This document shows positions 48,665 to 57,920 of a stretch of 64,000 bases of DNA, in pieces. The stretch spans positions 372,001-436,000 of the forward strand of contig NZ_JAPWIJ010000003.1 of the NCBI RefSeq assembly GCF_027270735.1. Direction: 5' to 3'. Numbering within the stretch: position 1 is the first letter of the stretch; each line of letters starts with the position of its first letter. A program made the position numbers and the translations under genes. Origin of the DNA: Rhodococcus ruber. Its GTDB lineage: Bacteria; Actinomycetota; Actinomycetes; Mycobacteriales; Mycobacteriaceae. Below the pieces are notes generated by a model. That model saw nothing but the letters and a program-made list of their open reading frames with translations, was not told where the DNA came from and did not search any database.

Positions 48665-49426
48665 TCAGCTCTCCCGCGCGGCCTCGGCCTGACCGAGGGC
48701 CTTCTTGCGTGCAATGTCCTCCAGCGCCGCAATGTATTTCGCGCGATCTGCGGCACCGGCTTCCCACGCGTCCTTGCGGTTGCGGACGACTTTGGCAGGG
48801 GCACCGACGGCGATACTGTAATCGGGAATCTCGCCCTTGACCACGGCATGGGCACCGAGTACGCAGCCGCGCCCGATCCTGGTCTCACGCAGAATCGTCA
48901 CCTTGGCGGCGATCCAGGTGTCCGGCCCTATTCGCACGGGCCCCTTCACGATTCCCTGGTCCTTGATCGGCATGTTCACATCGTCCATCCGATGATCGAA
49001 ATCGCAGATGTAGCACCAGTCGGCCACCAGCGTCGACGCGCCGATCTCGATATCGAGATAGGTGTTGACGACGTTGTCCTTGCCGAACACCACCTTGTCA
49101 CCGATCCGCAGCGAACCCTCGTGGCAACGAATGGCATTGCCGTCGCCGATGTGTACCCAGCGCCCGATCTCGAGACGCGAGAGCTCGGGGGTGGAGTGGA
49201 TCTCGACGTTCTTGCCGAGAAACACCATGCCCCTCAGGATCACGTGCGGATTGGCGAGCTTGAACTTCGCCAGTCGGTAGTACCGCACGAGATACCAGGG
49301 CGTGTACGCCTTGTTCGCGAGCACCCAATCGAGGGACGCACGCGTGAGGAAACGCGCCTGCTCGGTGTCGCGTCGTCTCGACCCGCGCCAGCGTGTCCGC
49401 AGCGGTGCGTTCCACATACTCGTCAT
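48665..49426 (-). CDS. Hexapeptide-repeat acyltransferase (Rv3034c-like)
   Basis: Protein of 253 residues. From about residue 60 it is a left-handed beta-helix built of hexapeptide repeats (IGDGNAIRCHEG, IGASTLVADWC, IGPDTWIAAKV, IGRGCVLGAHAVV), ending in the family motif IAVGAPAKVVRNR. These proteins transfer acetyl or other acyl groups from CoA to sugars. Matches Rv3034c, proposed acetyltransferase of methylglucose lipopolysaccharide. TAGGGT (49435-49440 on the complement) ends eight bases before the ATG. No active-site His could be assigned confidently; the HEGS or FDHRMDD segments are candidates. Confidence 0.85.
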   Translation of the reverse strand: MTSMWNAPLRTRWRGSRRRDTEQARFLTRASLDWVLANKAYTPWYLVRYYRLAKFKLANPHVILRGMVFLGKNVEIHSTPELSRLEIGRWVHIGDGNAIRCHEGSLRIGDKVVFGKDNVVNTYLDIEIGASTLVADWCYICDFDHRMDDVNMPIKDQGIVKGPVRIGPDTWIAAKVTILRETRIGRGCVLGAHAVVKGEIPDYSIAVGAPAKVVRNRKDAWEAGAADRAKYIAALEDIARKKALGQAEAARES

Positions 49427-49574
49427 GGTCGTTCACCCTAGTTTCTCGTTCGCCCGCTCTCTGCCGGCACCCGTCGGCGGGCTAGGGTTGCCTGTCGACT
49501 GTTGCCGGTCGGCGCAGGAGAACAGGCACGCCCGGCACCGCGTCGGGCACGGAAGACCTCATGGGGAGCGATCG

Positions 49575-50897
49575 ATGCACGGCGTCAGGGCCCACGGCAG
49601 GACCGGCAGAAAGGTCACTGCGGTCGCCGCCGCAGTTGTGTTGGTGACCCTGAGCGGCTGCAGTTCCGACACCGCCGCTATCGAACCGCTCTCACCCGAT
49701 TCGTGGCCCGCCGCCCATGCGAACGCACACAACAGTGGATCGACCGCAGTGTCGGTCGACTCTCCCCTCACGTTGGACTGGACCCGGCCCACCGGCGGCA
49801 CCGTGAGCTCTCCGGTGTCCATCGGCTCGACGGGTCAGATGTTCGTCACCGCCGCCACCGAATCCGGGTGCAACCTCTTCTCCTTCGAGATCGACTCCGC
49901 TCGCAAGCGTTGGTGCAATCGCGTCGGGCCATCGGTCGTGACCGCAACGCCTACGGTCGACTCCGCGATCAACGTGTACATCGGTGACGACGGCGGCATG
50001 AACTCGTACAACGATCACGGGCAACTTCGTTGGCGAACACCGGTATACGGGGTGCCGAAGTCCGCTCAGTTCCTCGGGGACGGGAGCGTGCTCTCGGTGA
50101 CCCAGATGGGTCAGGTCAGCGTCCTGGACACACAGAACGGCCAGCTTCGAGTGCCCATCCTCGACCTCGTTCCGACGCCGAACTTCCTCACCGATCCGAA
50201 CTCCGATTTTCAGCCGGTCGACACCGGGCTCGCCGAATGCAGTGTGGGAGGGTCGGAATGCCTCGTCCCCGCCGCACCAGCGATCGACGCCGCAACCGGG
50301 GCGATCTACCTCACACTGTGGCGTCCGGGTTCGATTGCGCCGCAACTTGTTTCACTGCAGTACAACCGCGACGGCTCCCCCGGACTCACCGAACGCTGGT
50401 CCTCGGACCTCCTGCCCGCAGGAGTCGCGTCGTCTCCGGTGTTGTCCGAGGACGGGTCGACGGTCTACGTGGCCGATGTCGACGGCCGGTTGACTGCGTT
50501 CGACACCGCCGACGGGCGACAGAAGTGGACCGAGGGCACCGGACTCGGAGTCGGGGCATCCCCGTCGATCGCCGCGGACGGCACCATCGTTCCCGCCGGC
50601 GGTGACGGCACCTTGATCGGGTTGCGCGACAACGGCGGTTCCGTCGAGCGGGTGTGGGTGCGCGACGACATCGAACAAGCAGGAACAGCAGCACAATCCG
50701 CAGACGGCCGCGGCCACACCGTCGTCCGCGACGGCGACGGACTCGCGCTGCTCACCTTCGATTCGGCTACCGGCGACACAGTGGACTCGCAGCCTGTTCC
50801 CGACGTCGTCGGTGCAACGGTCGGCACGTCCATCGGGCCGGACGGGCAGGTCGTGACCGCGAGCTACCTGGGTGAGATCTTCACCTACACCGACTGA
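49575..50897 (+). CDS. PQQ-repeat lipoprotein (Rv3035-like)
   Basis: Encodes 440 residues from ATG at 49575, with GGGGAG six bases upstream. Signal peptide with lipobox LSGC, Cys29, so it is exported and lipid-anchored. The mature part is a beta-propeller of PQQ/YVTN-type repeats (VYIGDDGGMNSYNDHGQLRW, VYVADVDGRLTAFDTADGRQ). No PQQ-ligating residues could be assigned; a scaffold role like BamB is equally likely. Same position as Rv3035. Converges with the THUMP-like gene with a 13-base overlap of coding ends. Confidence 0.85.
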   Translation: MHGVRAHGRTGRKVTAVAAAVVLVTLSGCSSDTAAIEPLSPDSWPAAHANAHNSGSTAVSVDSPLTLDWTRPTGGTVSSPVSIGSTGQMFVTAATESGCNLFSFEIDSARKRWCNRVGPSVVTATPTVDSAINVYIGDDGGMNSYNDHGQLRWRTPVYGVPKSAQFLGDGSVLSVTQMGQVSVLDTQNGQLRVPILDLVPTPNFLTDPNSDFQPVDTGLAECSVGGSECLVPAAPAIDAATGAIYLTLWRPGSIAPQLVSLQYNRDGSPGLTERWSSDLLPAGVASSPVLSEDGSTVYVADVDGRLTAFDTADGRQKWTEGTGLGVGASPSIAADGTIVPAGGDGTLIGLRDNGGSVERVWVRDDIEQAGTAAQSADGRGHTVVRDGDGLALLTFDSATGDTVDSQPVPDVVGATVGTSIGPDGQVVTASYLGEIFTYTD

Positions 50898-52057
50898 TCT
50901 ATCGCCCCGGGTGCACAGACGAAAGACACCGCCGACCGGTCGATTCGGGTGATCACCACCGAGAACGCGACGGTTCCGCGGAGCTTGAGCTTGGGCCGCA
51001 GTATCGCGGGATCGACGTCGACTCCGCGTACGAGAATCTCGACCGAGCCGCATTCCATCCGATTCAGTTGCTGCCGAAGCACTTTCTCGGAGAACTTGGA
51101 CTGCTCCAGAATCCGAAAGCCGCGTACCCCCGCCGGTACTGTATCGCCGGTCAGGTATGCGATCCTCGGATCGAGTTGCCACAGACCGAATCTGGCACCG
51201 TAGTGACGAACCAGACCGGCCCTGACCACTGCACCGTCGGGGTCGACGATGTAGCGCCCTGGCGGCCGAACCGGAATGTCGTCGGATTCGGCATCGGTGA
51301 TGTCCAGTGCGCTGCCATCGGACCGAAGCACCGCTGCCCGACGCCCAATGCCTTTCTCGCTGAGCCCTTCCGACCAGAGGCAGGCTTCGCGCACTCCCCC
51401 GTCGAGCGAAACCACCTCGATCTCGCCGGGCCAATCGATGGCGTCGAAGTCGAGACCGGGCGCACATTTGACGACCAGATCTCGGCCGCGATAGGCGTCG
51501 AACAGATCGGGTAACGGAGGTTGCAGCGCTGCCGGATCATGGCGTCGCCGCCCGCCCGCTCGGCGGCCGGGATCAGCCACGACGACGGTGCCCCGCGTCG
51601 TCGGTGTCAATGCGTCGGCCCGCAGCAGGGTGGCAGCAGGCACGTTGTGCGCGGCCATCCGAAGCCGGATCGGGTCGAGATCGCTCCCCACCGCCAACTC
51701 TGCCGATCCGACCAGCACGGCCAGTTCACTGCCGATGGAGCATGTGACGTCGTGCACTCGACGGCCGGCCAGTCGCTCGGCACGCCTGCGCGCCACGAGT
51801 GTCGGAGTGGCTTGCTGGACGGCGTCGTCGGTCACCAGCCAACGATCCGACTCGAACAATTTCACTCGCGCCTTGCGGCGGACCGTGACGGTTTCGATCA
51901 GGGCACTCGCGTGGTCGGGGAAGCGTGTGCGCACCGAGGCTGTGTCGCGCACCGAGGTTCGGGCGTTCAGCTCGAGATCGTCGACCGCAGCAAGAGCTCC
52001 GGCACCGGCCTCGCTTCGTAGGAAGTCGAGGTCGGTGCCGGTGAATTCGTAGCCCAC
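50885..52057 (-). CDS. THUMP-like-domain SAM methyltransferase (Rv3037c-like)
   Basis: Protein of 390 residues from GTG at 52057. Helical N-terminal part, then a Rossmann methyltransferase core with VHDVTCSIGSELAVLVGS and VGSDLDPIRLRMAAHN, VVADPGRRAGGRRRHDP as the DPPY-like catalytic region, and a C-terminal THUMP-like domain. Related proteins are either RNA methyltransferases or, by locus, the second methyltransferase proposed for methylglucose lipopolysaccharide (Rv3037c). Sequence here favours an RNA-type enzyme; position favours the polysaccharide. It lies 40 bases after the next methyltransferase gene on the same strand. Confidence 0.82.
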   Translation of the reverse strand: MGYEFTGTDLDFLRSEAGAGALAAVDDLELNARTSVRDTASVRTRFPDHASALIETVTVRRKARVKLFESDRWLVTDDAVQQATPTLVARRRAERLAGRRVHDVTCSIGSELAVLVGSAELAVGSDLDPIRLRMAAHNVPAATLLRADALTPTTRGTVVVADPGRRAGGRRRHDPAALQPPLPDLFDAYRGRDLVVKCAPGLDFDAIDWPGEIEVVSLDGGVREACLWSEGLSEKGIGRRAAVLRSDGSALDITDAESDDIPVRPPGRYIVDPDGAVVRAGLVRHYGARFGLWQLDPRIAYLTGDTVPAGVRGFRILEQSKFSEKVLRQQLNRMECGSVEILVRGVDVDPAILRPKLKLRGTVAFSVVITRIDRSAVSFVCAPGAIDQSV

Positions 52058-52097
52058 TAGCGAACTCGAGCGCAGGGTCTGCGGCGGTCCGAGCCGA

Positions 52098-53150
52098 TCA
52101 AGCGCGAGGAGCGGGTTTGGTGCCGGTGATCATCACGTTGTAGAACAGCCCGCGCGGCACTACGTGCTGCAGCACGTTCTCGTCGACCCAGCTCAGTGTC
52201 TTCCAACCACCGAAGGCGAATTTCGCCCAGTTCCAGCCCAGCTTTCCCGCGGGGACAGCCGCCTCGAACGTCCGTACCGGCCACCCGAGCAGGGCGGCGG
52301 CAAACTCTTCGGTGTTCGCCTGCACGCGCTCGGCACCGGCCGAGAGCGCGATGCTCTCCAGGTCGGTGGGATCGAACGTGTGCAGATCGACGACGGCCTC
52401 GAGCGCGGCGGCTCGCGAGGACTCGTCGAGCTCTTCCTGTGGCTTGCGCCAGCTCGCCAGGAACGGCAACTTGGTCACGCGAGTGGTTGTTTCCCAGGTG
52501 ATACGCCCCAGCCAGCGAGCGTAGAAGTTGCCGACGGTGGTCGGTTCACCTGCGAAAACGAATCGCCCGCCGGGCTTGAGCACCCGAAGTACTTCGCGCA
52601 GGGACTGCTCGACGTCCGGGATGTGGTGGAGCACAGCGTGGCCGACCACCAGATCGAACGTGTTGTCGTCGTAAGGAATGGTCTCTGCATCGGCAACACG
52701 ACCGTCCACGTCGAGACCGAGATGCCCGGCATTGCGCAGTGCAACCTTCACCATTCCCGGCGACAGGTCGGTGACGGAACCCTTGTCGGCGATGCCCGCC
52801 TGCATCAGGTTGAGCAGGAAGAAACCGGTTCCACAGCCCAACTCCAGGGCGCGGCCGTACGGCAGAGCCGACTGCGCCGAGGCGTCACCCGACACAGCCT
52901 GATCGAACCTGCCACGGGCGTAATCGATGCAACGCTCATCGTAGGAAATCGACCACTTGTCGTCGTAGGTCTCGGCTTCCCAGTCGTGGTAGAGCACCTG
53001 CGCCAGTTTGGTGTCCGATCGTGCTGCCTCGACCTGTTCGGCAGTGGCGTGCGGGTTCGGGGCAGGATCGACCGTCCTGTCGTCGGCCTCGGCCGGGGCC
53101 GTCACACTGGAGCTCGATCGATTCACACCGTCGTGGGGGCTTGCAGTCAT
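52098..53150 (-). CDS. UbiE-type SAM methyltransferase (Rv3038c-like)
   Basis: Protein of 350 residues. The first 45 residues are low-complexity. Class I methyltransferase core: ALELGCGTGFFLLNLMQAG binds SAM, then SPGMVKVALRNA, DNTFDLVVGHAVLHHI and VLKPGGRFVFAGEPT. The C-terminal 130 residues are helical and may bind lipid or a membrane. Corresponds to Rv3038c; substrate unknown. TAGGCT (53157-53162 on the complement) ends six bases before the ATG, giving a leaderless mRNA that probably includes the following THUMP-like gene. Confidence 0.86.
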   Translation of the reverse strand: MTASPHDGVNRSSSSVTAPAEADDRTVDPAPNPHATAEQVEAARSDTKLAQVLYHDWEAETYDDKWSISYDERCIDYARGRFDQAVSGDASAQSALPYGRALELGCGTGFFLLNLMQAGIADKGSVTDLSPGMVKVALRNAGHLGLDVDGRVADAETIPYDDNTFDLVVGHAVLHHIPDVEQSLREVLRVLKPGGRFVFAGEPTTVGNFYARWLGRITWETTTRVTKLPFLASWRKPQEELDESSRAAALEAVVDLHTFDPTDLESIALSAGAERVQANTEEFAAALLGWPVRTFEAAVPAGKLGWNWAKFAFGGWKTLSWVDENVLQHVVPRGLFYNVMITGTKPAPRA

Positions 53151-53208
53151 CAGGCGAGCCTACTATCCGGTAGCTGTGAAACAACTCCGTCGGTCGTCGG
53201 GGATTGCG

Positions 53209-53988
53209 TCACCGGCCGGTGAAGGTCGCTTTGCCCGGGCCGTCGGCCACGAAGGACTGCATTCCGATCGTGCGATCGTCGGTGGCGAACAGCGCCGCGA
53301 ACTGCTGGGCCTCGATCCGAAGGCCATTGGTGAGATCGACGTCGAGTCCTTGATCGATCGACGCTTTTGCAGCGGCGAGCGCCCGCGATGCACCCGTGGT
53401 GAACTGCATCGCCCACGCCCGCGCAGCGTTATACACCTCGTCGGGGGCCACCACCTCGTCCACAAGACCGATCCGCAGTGCCTCCTCCGCTCCGACGAAG
53501 CGGCCGGTGAAGACCATGTCCTTCGCTCGACTCGGACCGATCAGCCGCGCCAGTCGTTGAGTGCCGCCGCCGCCGGGAATGACACCGAGGAGCACTTCGG
53601 GGACACCGAACTTGGCGTTGTCTCCGGCAATTCGACGATCGGCACCGAGAGCGACCTCGAGTCCCCCGCCGAGCGCGTATCCGGTCACGGCCGCGACGAC
53701 CGGCTTGGGAATGGTGCTCAGCGAGCCCAGAGCGGACTGCAGGTCCCCGGCGATCTCCGTCATCTCAGCCGCCGACAGCGCCACCATCTCCTTGATGTCT
53801 GCACCGGCGGCGAACACCTTCTCGCCGCCGTAGACGACGACCGCCTTGACGTCGGTGTTCACGGTCGCTTCCCGAGCCGCGGCGCGAATCTCTTCCTGCA
53901 TCTGACGATCGAGTGCATTCATCGGCGGTCGGTCCAAGCGAATGGTGCCGATACCGTCGGATACGTCGAGATTCACGAACTCAGCCAT
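53209..53988 (-). CDS. echA17: Enoyl-CoA hydratase/isomerase family protein
   Basis: Crotonase-fold protein of 259 residues, matching EchA17 (Rv3039c) by place and length. Oxyanion-hole segments are AAGADIKEM near 66 and GYALGGGLEVALG near 105. The first catalytic glutamate is present in VPEVLLGVIPGGGGTQRL; at the second usual position the sequence is RAKDMVF, with Asp instead of Glu. Hydration of enoyl-CoA in fatty-acid beta-oxidation is the likely role, but the change leaves room for isomerase or other crotonase chemistry. TAGCCT (53997-54002 on the complement) ends eight bases before the ATG. Confidence 0.9.
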   Translation of the reverse strand: MAEFVNLDVSDGIGTIRLDRPPMNALDRQMQEEIRAAAREATVNTDVKAVVVYGGEKVFAAGADIKEMVALSAAEMTEIAGDLQSALGSLSTIPKPVVAAVTGYALGGGLEVALGADRRIAGDNAKFGVPEVLLGVIPGGGGTQRLARLIGPSRAKDMVFTGRFVGAEEALRIGLVDEVVAPDEVYNAARAWAMQFTTGASRALAAAKASIDQGLDVDLTNGLRIEAQQFAALFATDDRTIGMQSFVADGPGKATFTGR

Positions 53989-54014
53989 GGACCGAAAGGC
54001 TACCCGGCGACAGT

Positions 54015-54830
54015 TCAGCGATCGGCCCAGGGATGTCGCGCTCCGGCGTAGTACGCGTGGTCCCCGTCGAAGACCACCCGGACCGCGCCGTCCTCACGGG
54101 TGAGAATCGGCAGGATCGGGGTGATGTCACGTTCGTGGTCGACGACGTCGGCGACTGTGTCGAACCGAGACAGTGCGTCCAGCTGGCTCCAGGTCGGTGG
54201 GAGCAAGATGGTGTCTCCCTTTCGCCAATCCGCCAACGCATCACCGGTCGAACGCCAACTGACCGACGCTGCTTCGCTGGTGTCCCCGTCCGCCTTCTGG
54301 CCTTCCGGGAGCACTGCGACGAAGAACCGAGTGTCGTACCGTCGCGCTTCGCCCACCGGCGTGATCCAGTGAGACCACGGCCGAAGCAGATCCGAGCGCA
54401 GCACCAGGTCGTGTGCGGTGAGAAATTCGGCGAACGAGAGTTCGCGGCGCTCGAGTCGACCTCGTTCCGCGCTGAACGGAGCAGTGTCGGCAACGATGGA
54501 ATCCGGTGACGACCCGGCCAGCAGCACACCGCACTCCTCGAACGTCTCGCGCGCCGCGGCGCACACCAGTGCTTGCGCCTTGCCCTCGTCGGTTCCGAGG
54601 CGTTCGGCCCACCATGAGGGCGGTGGACCTGCCCACCCCACGTCGGCTGCGGCGTCCGACGGGTCGACACCGCCTCCGGGAAATACCGTCATTCCACCCG
54701 CGAACGCCATCCCGCCGACCCGTTCGAGAAGAAATACGTCGATCTCGGAACGGAGGCGTCCGTCACGGATCAGGATGACCGTCGACGCATCACGCGCCGG
54801 TACGTGATCGGCAGCACTGTTCGAGCTCAT
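54015..54830 (-). CDS. NUDIX hydrolase (Rv3040c-like)
   Basis: Protein of 271 residues from ATG at 54830, fixed by a TACGTT -10 box ending seven bases upstream; a TTG three codons earlier is less likely. The NUDIX box is recognisable as GGGVDPSD followed, after an insertion of about 40 residues, by AAARETFEECGVLLAG (RE-x2-EE-x-G). The insertion is typical of the NUDT19-like group that acts on CoA and acyl-CoA. Since it follows the ABC gene and precedes an enoyl-CoA hydratase, a CoA-related substrate is plausible but unproven. Confidence 0.87.
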   Translation of the reverse strand: MSSNSAADHVPARDASTVILIRDGRLRSEIDVFLLERVGGMAFAGGMTVFPGGGVDPSDAAADVGWAGPPPSWWAERLGTDEGKAQALVCAAARETFEECGVLLAGSSPDSIVADTAPFSAERGRLERRELSFAEFLTAHDLVLRSDLLRPWSHWITPVGEARRYDTRFFVAVLPEGQKADGDTSEAASVSWRSTGDALADWRKGDTILLPPTWSQLDALSRFDTVADVVDHERDITPILPILTREDGAVRVVFDGDHAYYAGARHPWADR

Positions 54831-54880
54831 AAAAGGCAACGTACCGCTGAGCAGCTCAGCGAGGTCGGGGTGGTCCGGCG

Positions 54881-55702
54881 CTAGCGTCGGTGCGCACCGG
54901 CAGCCCGAGTGCGGCGAGCGAAGTAGCGGCCATCGACACGGTCGAGCGCGATCGACTGGCTGAACGCCTCGGTGAGGTTCTCGGCAGTGATGACATCGTC
55001 CACCAGCCCCTGGGCCACCACACCACCTTCTTTGAGCAGCAAAGCGTGACTGAAACCCGGGGGGATTTCCTCGACGTGATGGGTGATCAGCACGGTGGCG
55101 GGAGAATCCGGGTCGGCGGCGATATCGGCAAGACGCGCCACCAGTTCTTCGCGACCGCCGAGGTCGAGACCCGCCGCAGGCTCGTCGAGCAGCAGCAGTT
55201 CAGGGTCGGTCATCAACGCACGTGCGATCAGAACCCGCTTGCGTTCGCCTTCCGAAAGGGTGCCGTAGGTGCGAGTGGCGAGATGCTCGGCACCGAGACT
55301 CTCCAGCATCTCCACCGCGCGTTCGGTGTCGACTGCGTCGTACTTCTCGCGCCAGCGTCCCAGCACGGAGTATCCAGCGGAGACCACCAGATCGGACACG
55401 AGTTCGTCGGCCGGAATTCGGTGGGCCAGCGAAGACGACGACAACCCGATCCGTGGCCGGAGTTCGGAGACGTCGGCTTTGCCCATGACCTCGCCGAGAA
55501 CGTGGGCGACACCCGACGTCGGATGGATCTCGGCCGCCGCGATGCGCAGCAGCGACGTCTTTCCGGCACCGTTCGGTCCGAGGACGACCCACCGTTCGTC
55601 CAGTTCCACCTTCCAGGTGACAGGCCCCACCAAGGTCACACCACCACGGCGAACGACGACGTCGGTGAAATCTACGAGCAGGTCGGGATCCGGTTCAGAC
55701 AC
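54881..55702 (-). CDS. ABC transporter ATP-binding protein (Rv3041c-like)
   Basis: Stand-alone ATPase of 273 residues from GTG at 55702; an ATG seven codons upstream (55723) is an alternative. Walker A GPNGAGKTS near residue 42, signature LSEGERKRV, Walker B LLLLDEPAAGLD and switch His in VLITHHVEE. This soluble group (ModF/YheS-like, single domain) has no permease gene nearby, so the partner is unknown or it may act on ribosomes or in the cytosol. Divergent from glgX; the two start codons share the CATG at 55721-55724 if the longer form is used. Confidence 0.88.
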   Translation of the reverse strand: MSEPDPDLLVDFTDVVVRRGGVTLVGPVTWKVELDERWVVLGPNGAGKTSLLRIAAAEIHPTSGVAHVLGEVMGKADVSELRPRIGLSSSSLAHRIPADELVSDLVVSAGYSVLGRWREKYDAVDTERAVEMLESLGAEHLATRTYGTLSEGERKRVLIARALMTDPELLLLDEPAAGLDLGGREELVARLADIAADPDSPATVLITHHVEEIPPGFSHALLLKEGGVVAQGLVDDVITAENLTEAFSQSIALDRVDGRYFARRTRAAGAHRR

Positions 55703-55721
55703 GACACCTATCTTCCCGCAC

Positions 55722-57920
55722 ATGGACCCTGCATTCACGGCAGGATGTGCACGCGTGTCGCTCAATCACGATCTGCCCGCCGATGCCCATCGAACAGAGG
55801 ACCAGGAACCTGGGTCCAATCCACCTGGATCGCCGTTTCCTCTCGGTGCCACGGTGACGTCGACTGGCACTCAATTTGCAGTCCACGCGCCCGAGGCCGA
55901 TGGCGTCGAGGTATGCCTGATCGATCCGGAGGGCGGCGAACGGCGAGTAGAACTGACGACCAGTACGTTCGGAGTTCGACACGGCTTCGTTCCGGGCGTT
56001 CGACCCGGTGAGCGATACGGCTTCCGAGCACACGGCCGGTGGGATCCGCACGCGGGACGTCGATTCAACGGAGCGAAAATCCTGCTGGACCCCGCCGCCC
56101 GTCAGGTCAGCGGAGAATTCGGAGACCCGTCGGCTCTGTTGGCCTACGAAGACGATCCGTTCGGAGTGCCGAGCACTCGTGATTCACTCGGGCACCTCCC
56201 CCTCGCCGTGGTTCGCGCACCTCTCGCTCGCGCCGGTCGACCGGCGCGCCCGTCCGTGCCCTGGGACCGTACCGTCCTGTACGAGCTGCACGTGGGATCG
56301 TTCACAGCCCGTAATCCTGCTGTCCCCCAACATCTTCGCGGCACCTACCTGGGACTCGCCCATCCTGCGGTGCTCGAACATCTCGCGCGCATCGGCATCA
56401 CGTCGGTCGAATTGCTGCCGGTCCACACCACATTCACCGAGCCCGGTGTGCGCGCCCGCGGAATGCGGAACCACTGGGGTTACTCGACGGGGGCGTACTT
56501 CGCACCGGATCCACGGTTCGCCGCCGTTCCCGGCGATGAGGTCGACGAGTTCCGCACCATGGTCGACGCATTGCACGGTGCGGGGATCGAGGTGATTCTC
56601 GACGTCGTCTACAACCACACGTGCGAGTCCTCGGTCGACGGGCCGTCGATCAGTTGGCGCGGCCTCGATGCTCCCGGCTACTACCTCCTCGACGGACGCG
56701 GATCGGACGTCGACCTGACCGGGTGCGGCAACACTCTCGACTCGGCGTCGCCCGCGGTCGTGCGCATGGTGTGCGACAGTCTGCGCTACTGGGTCGACGA
56801 GATGGGCGTCGACGGGTTCCGGTTCGACCTCGCAAGCACTCTCGGCCGGCCCGGTGGTTGGCGATTCGATCCTCGTGCACCGCTACTGACCGCAATAGCC
56901 GTGGATCCCCTTCTGGCCCAGGTCAAACTGATTGCCGAGCCGTGGGACGCCACCGGTGCCGGCTACCAGGTCGGAAACTTCGGAGTGGCGTGGTCGGAGT
57001 GGAACGATCGCTACCGCGACACGGTTCGAGGCTTCTGGGCAGGCCAGCACGGTGTCCGCGAACTTGCCTCCCGCCTGGCCGGTTCCGAGGATCTGTTCGC
57101 GAGTAGCCGCCGACTGCCGTGGGCGTCGATCAACTTCGTCACCGCACACGACGGATTCACCGCCCGCGATCTGGTCTCCTACGAACGAAAGCACAACGGA
57201 GCCAACGGTGAAGAGAACCGAGACGGAACCGACAACAACTCCTCGGTCAACCACGGTGTCGAAGGCGAGACCGACGATCCGTCCGTACTCGACGCGCGTG
57301 GTCGCCACGTTCGCGCCCTCCTTGCCACCCTGACGCTGTCGACCGGCACGCCGATGCTGCTGGCCGGCGACGAGCTGGGCCACACGCAGTCCGGCAACAA
57401 CAACGCATACTGCGTTCCCCAGGACGCACCGACCGAGGACGCCTGGGCAATCGACTGGAACAGCGCCGATCAGAACATGATTCGATTCGTCGGTCGGTTG
57501 CTCCGCGTCCGAGCGAGCGCTCCGACGCTGCGACAGCAGGAGTTCTTCACCGGCCGCGCAACTCCGACCGGCCGACCGGACCTGGTGTGGTTCGACTCTG
57601 CCGGTAGGGAATTCGATACAGATCGGTGGAACGACGACTCGGTACGCACGATATCGGCGTGGGTCGACGGTTCCGACGTCCGCTCCTACGCCTCGGACGG
57701 CGGGCAGGTCGACGATGCGAGTTCGCTGTTGATCCTCCACTCGGGCGGACCTGCCGAGATCACCCTGGCCTGCCCGAGTTGGTCGACGTCCCGGTTCGTC
57801 CCGGTACTCGATTCCTCGTACCCGGACGGAGTACCGCCGAACACTGCTGCGCTGGAGGCAGGTTCGACGATATCGGTGACCGGCTCCACGGTGCTGGTGT
57901 TCCGCAGCGCGGGCAGGTAG
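55722..57920 (+). CDS. glgX: Glycogen debranching enzyme (isoamylase type)
   Basis: Encodes 732 residues. N-terminal CBM48 domain (PFPLGATVTSTGTQFAVHAP), GH13 barrel and C-terminal beta domain. Catalytic residues: Asp369 in VDGFRFDLAS, Glu406 in LIAEPWDA and Asp477 in TAHDGFT. GYSTGAYFAPDPRFA and DVVYNHT are typical of GlgX, which cuts alpha-1,6 branches from glycogen. TATCTT (55709-55714) ends seven bases before the ATG at 55722, pointing to a leaderless mRNA. It is not at this place in M. tuberculosis. Its last 235 bases are overlapped on the opposite strand by the YczE-like frame. Confidence 0.94.
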   Translation: MDPAFTAGCARVSLNHDLPADAHRTEDQEPGSNPPGSPFPLGATVTSTGTQFAVHAPEADGVEVCLIDPEGGERRVELTTSTFGVRHGFVPGVRPGERYGFRAHGRWDPHAGRRFNGAKILLDPAARQVSGEFGDPSALLAYEDDPFGVPSTRDSLGHLPLAVVRAPLARAGRPARPSVPWDRTVLYELHVGSFTARNPAVPQHLRGTYLGLAHPAVLEHLARIGITSVELLPVHTTFTEPGVRARGMRNHWGYSTGAYFAPDPRFAAVPGDEVDEFRTMVDALHGAGIEVILDVVYNHTCESSVDGPSISWRGLDAPGYYLLDGRGSDVDLTGCGNTLDSASPAVVRMVCDSLRYWVDEMGVDGFRFDLASTLGRPGGWRFDPRAPLLTAIAVDPLLAQVKLIAEPWDATGAGYQVGNFGVAWSEWNDRYRDTVRGFWAGQHGVRELASRLAGSEDLFASSRRLPWASINFVTAHDGFTARDLVSYERKHNGANGEENRDGTDNNSSVNHGVEGETDDPSVLDARGRHVRALLATLTLSTGTPMLLAGDELGHTQSGNNNAYCVPQDAPTEDAWAIDWNSADQNMIRFVGRLLRVRASAPTLRQQEFFTGRATPTGRPDLVWFDSAGREFDTDRWNDDSVRTISAWVDGSDVRSYASDGGQVDDASSLLILHSGGPAEITLACPSWSTSRFVPVLDSSYPDGVPPNTAALEAGSTISVTGSTVLVFRSAGR

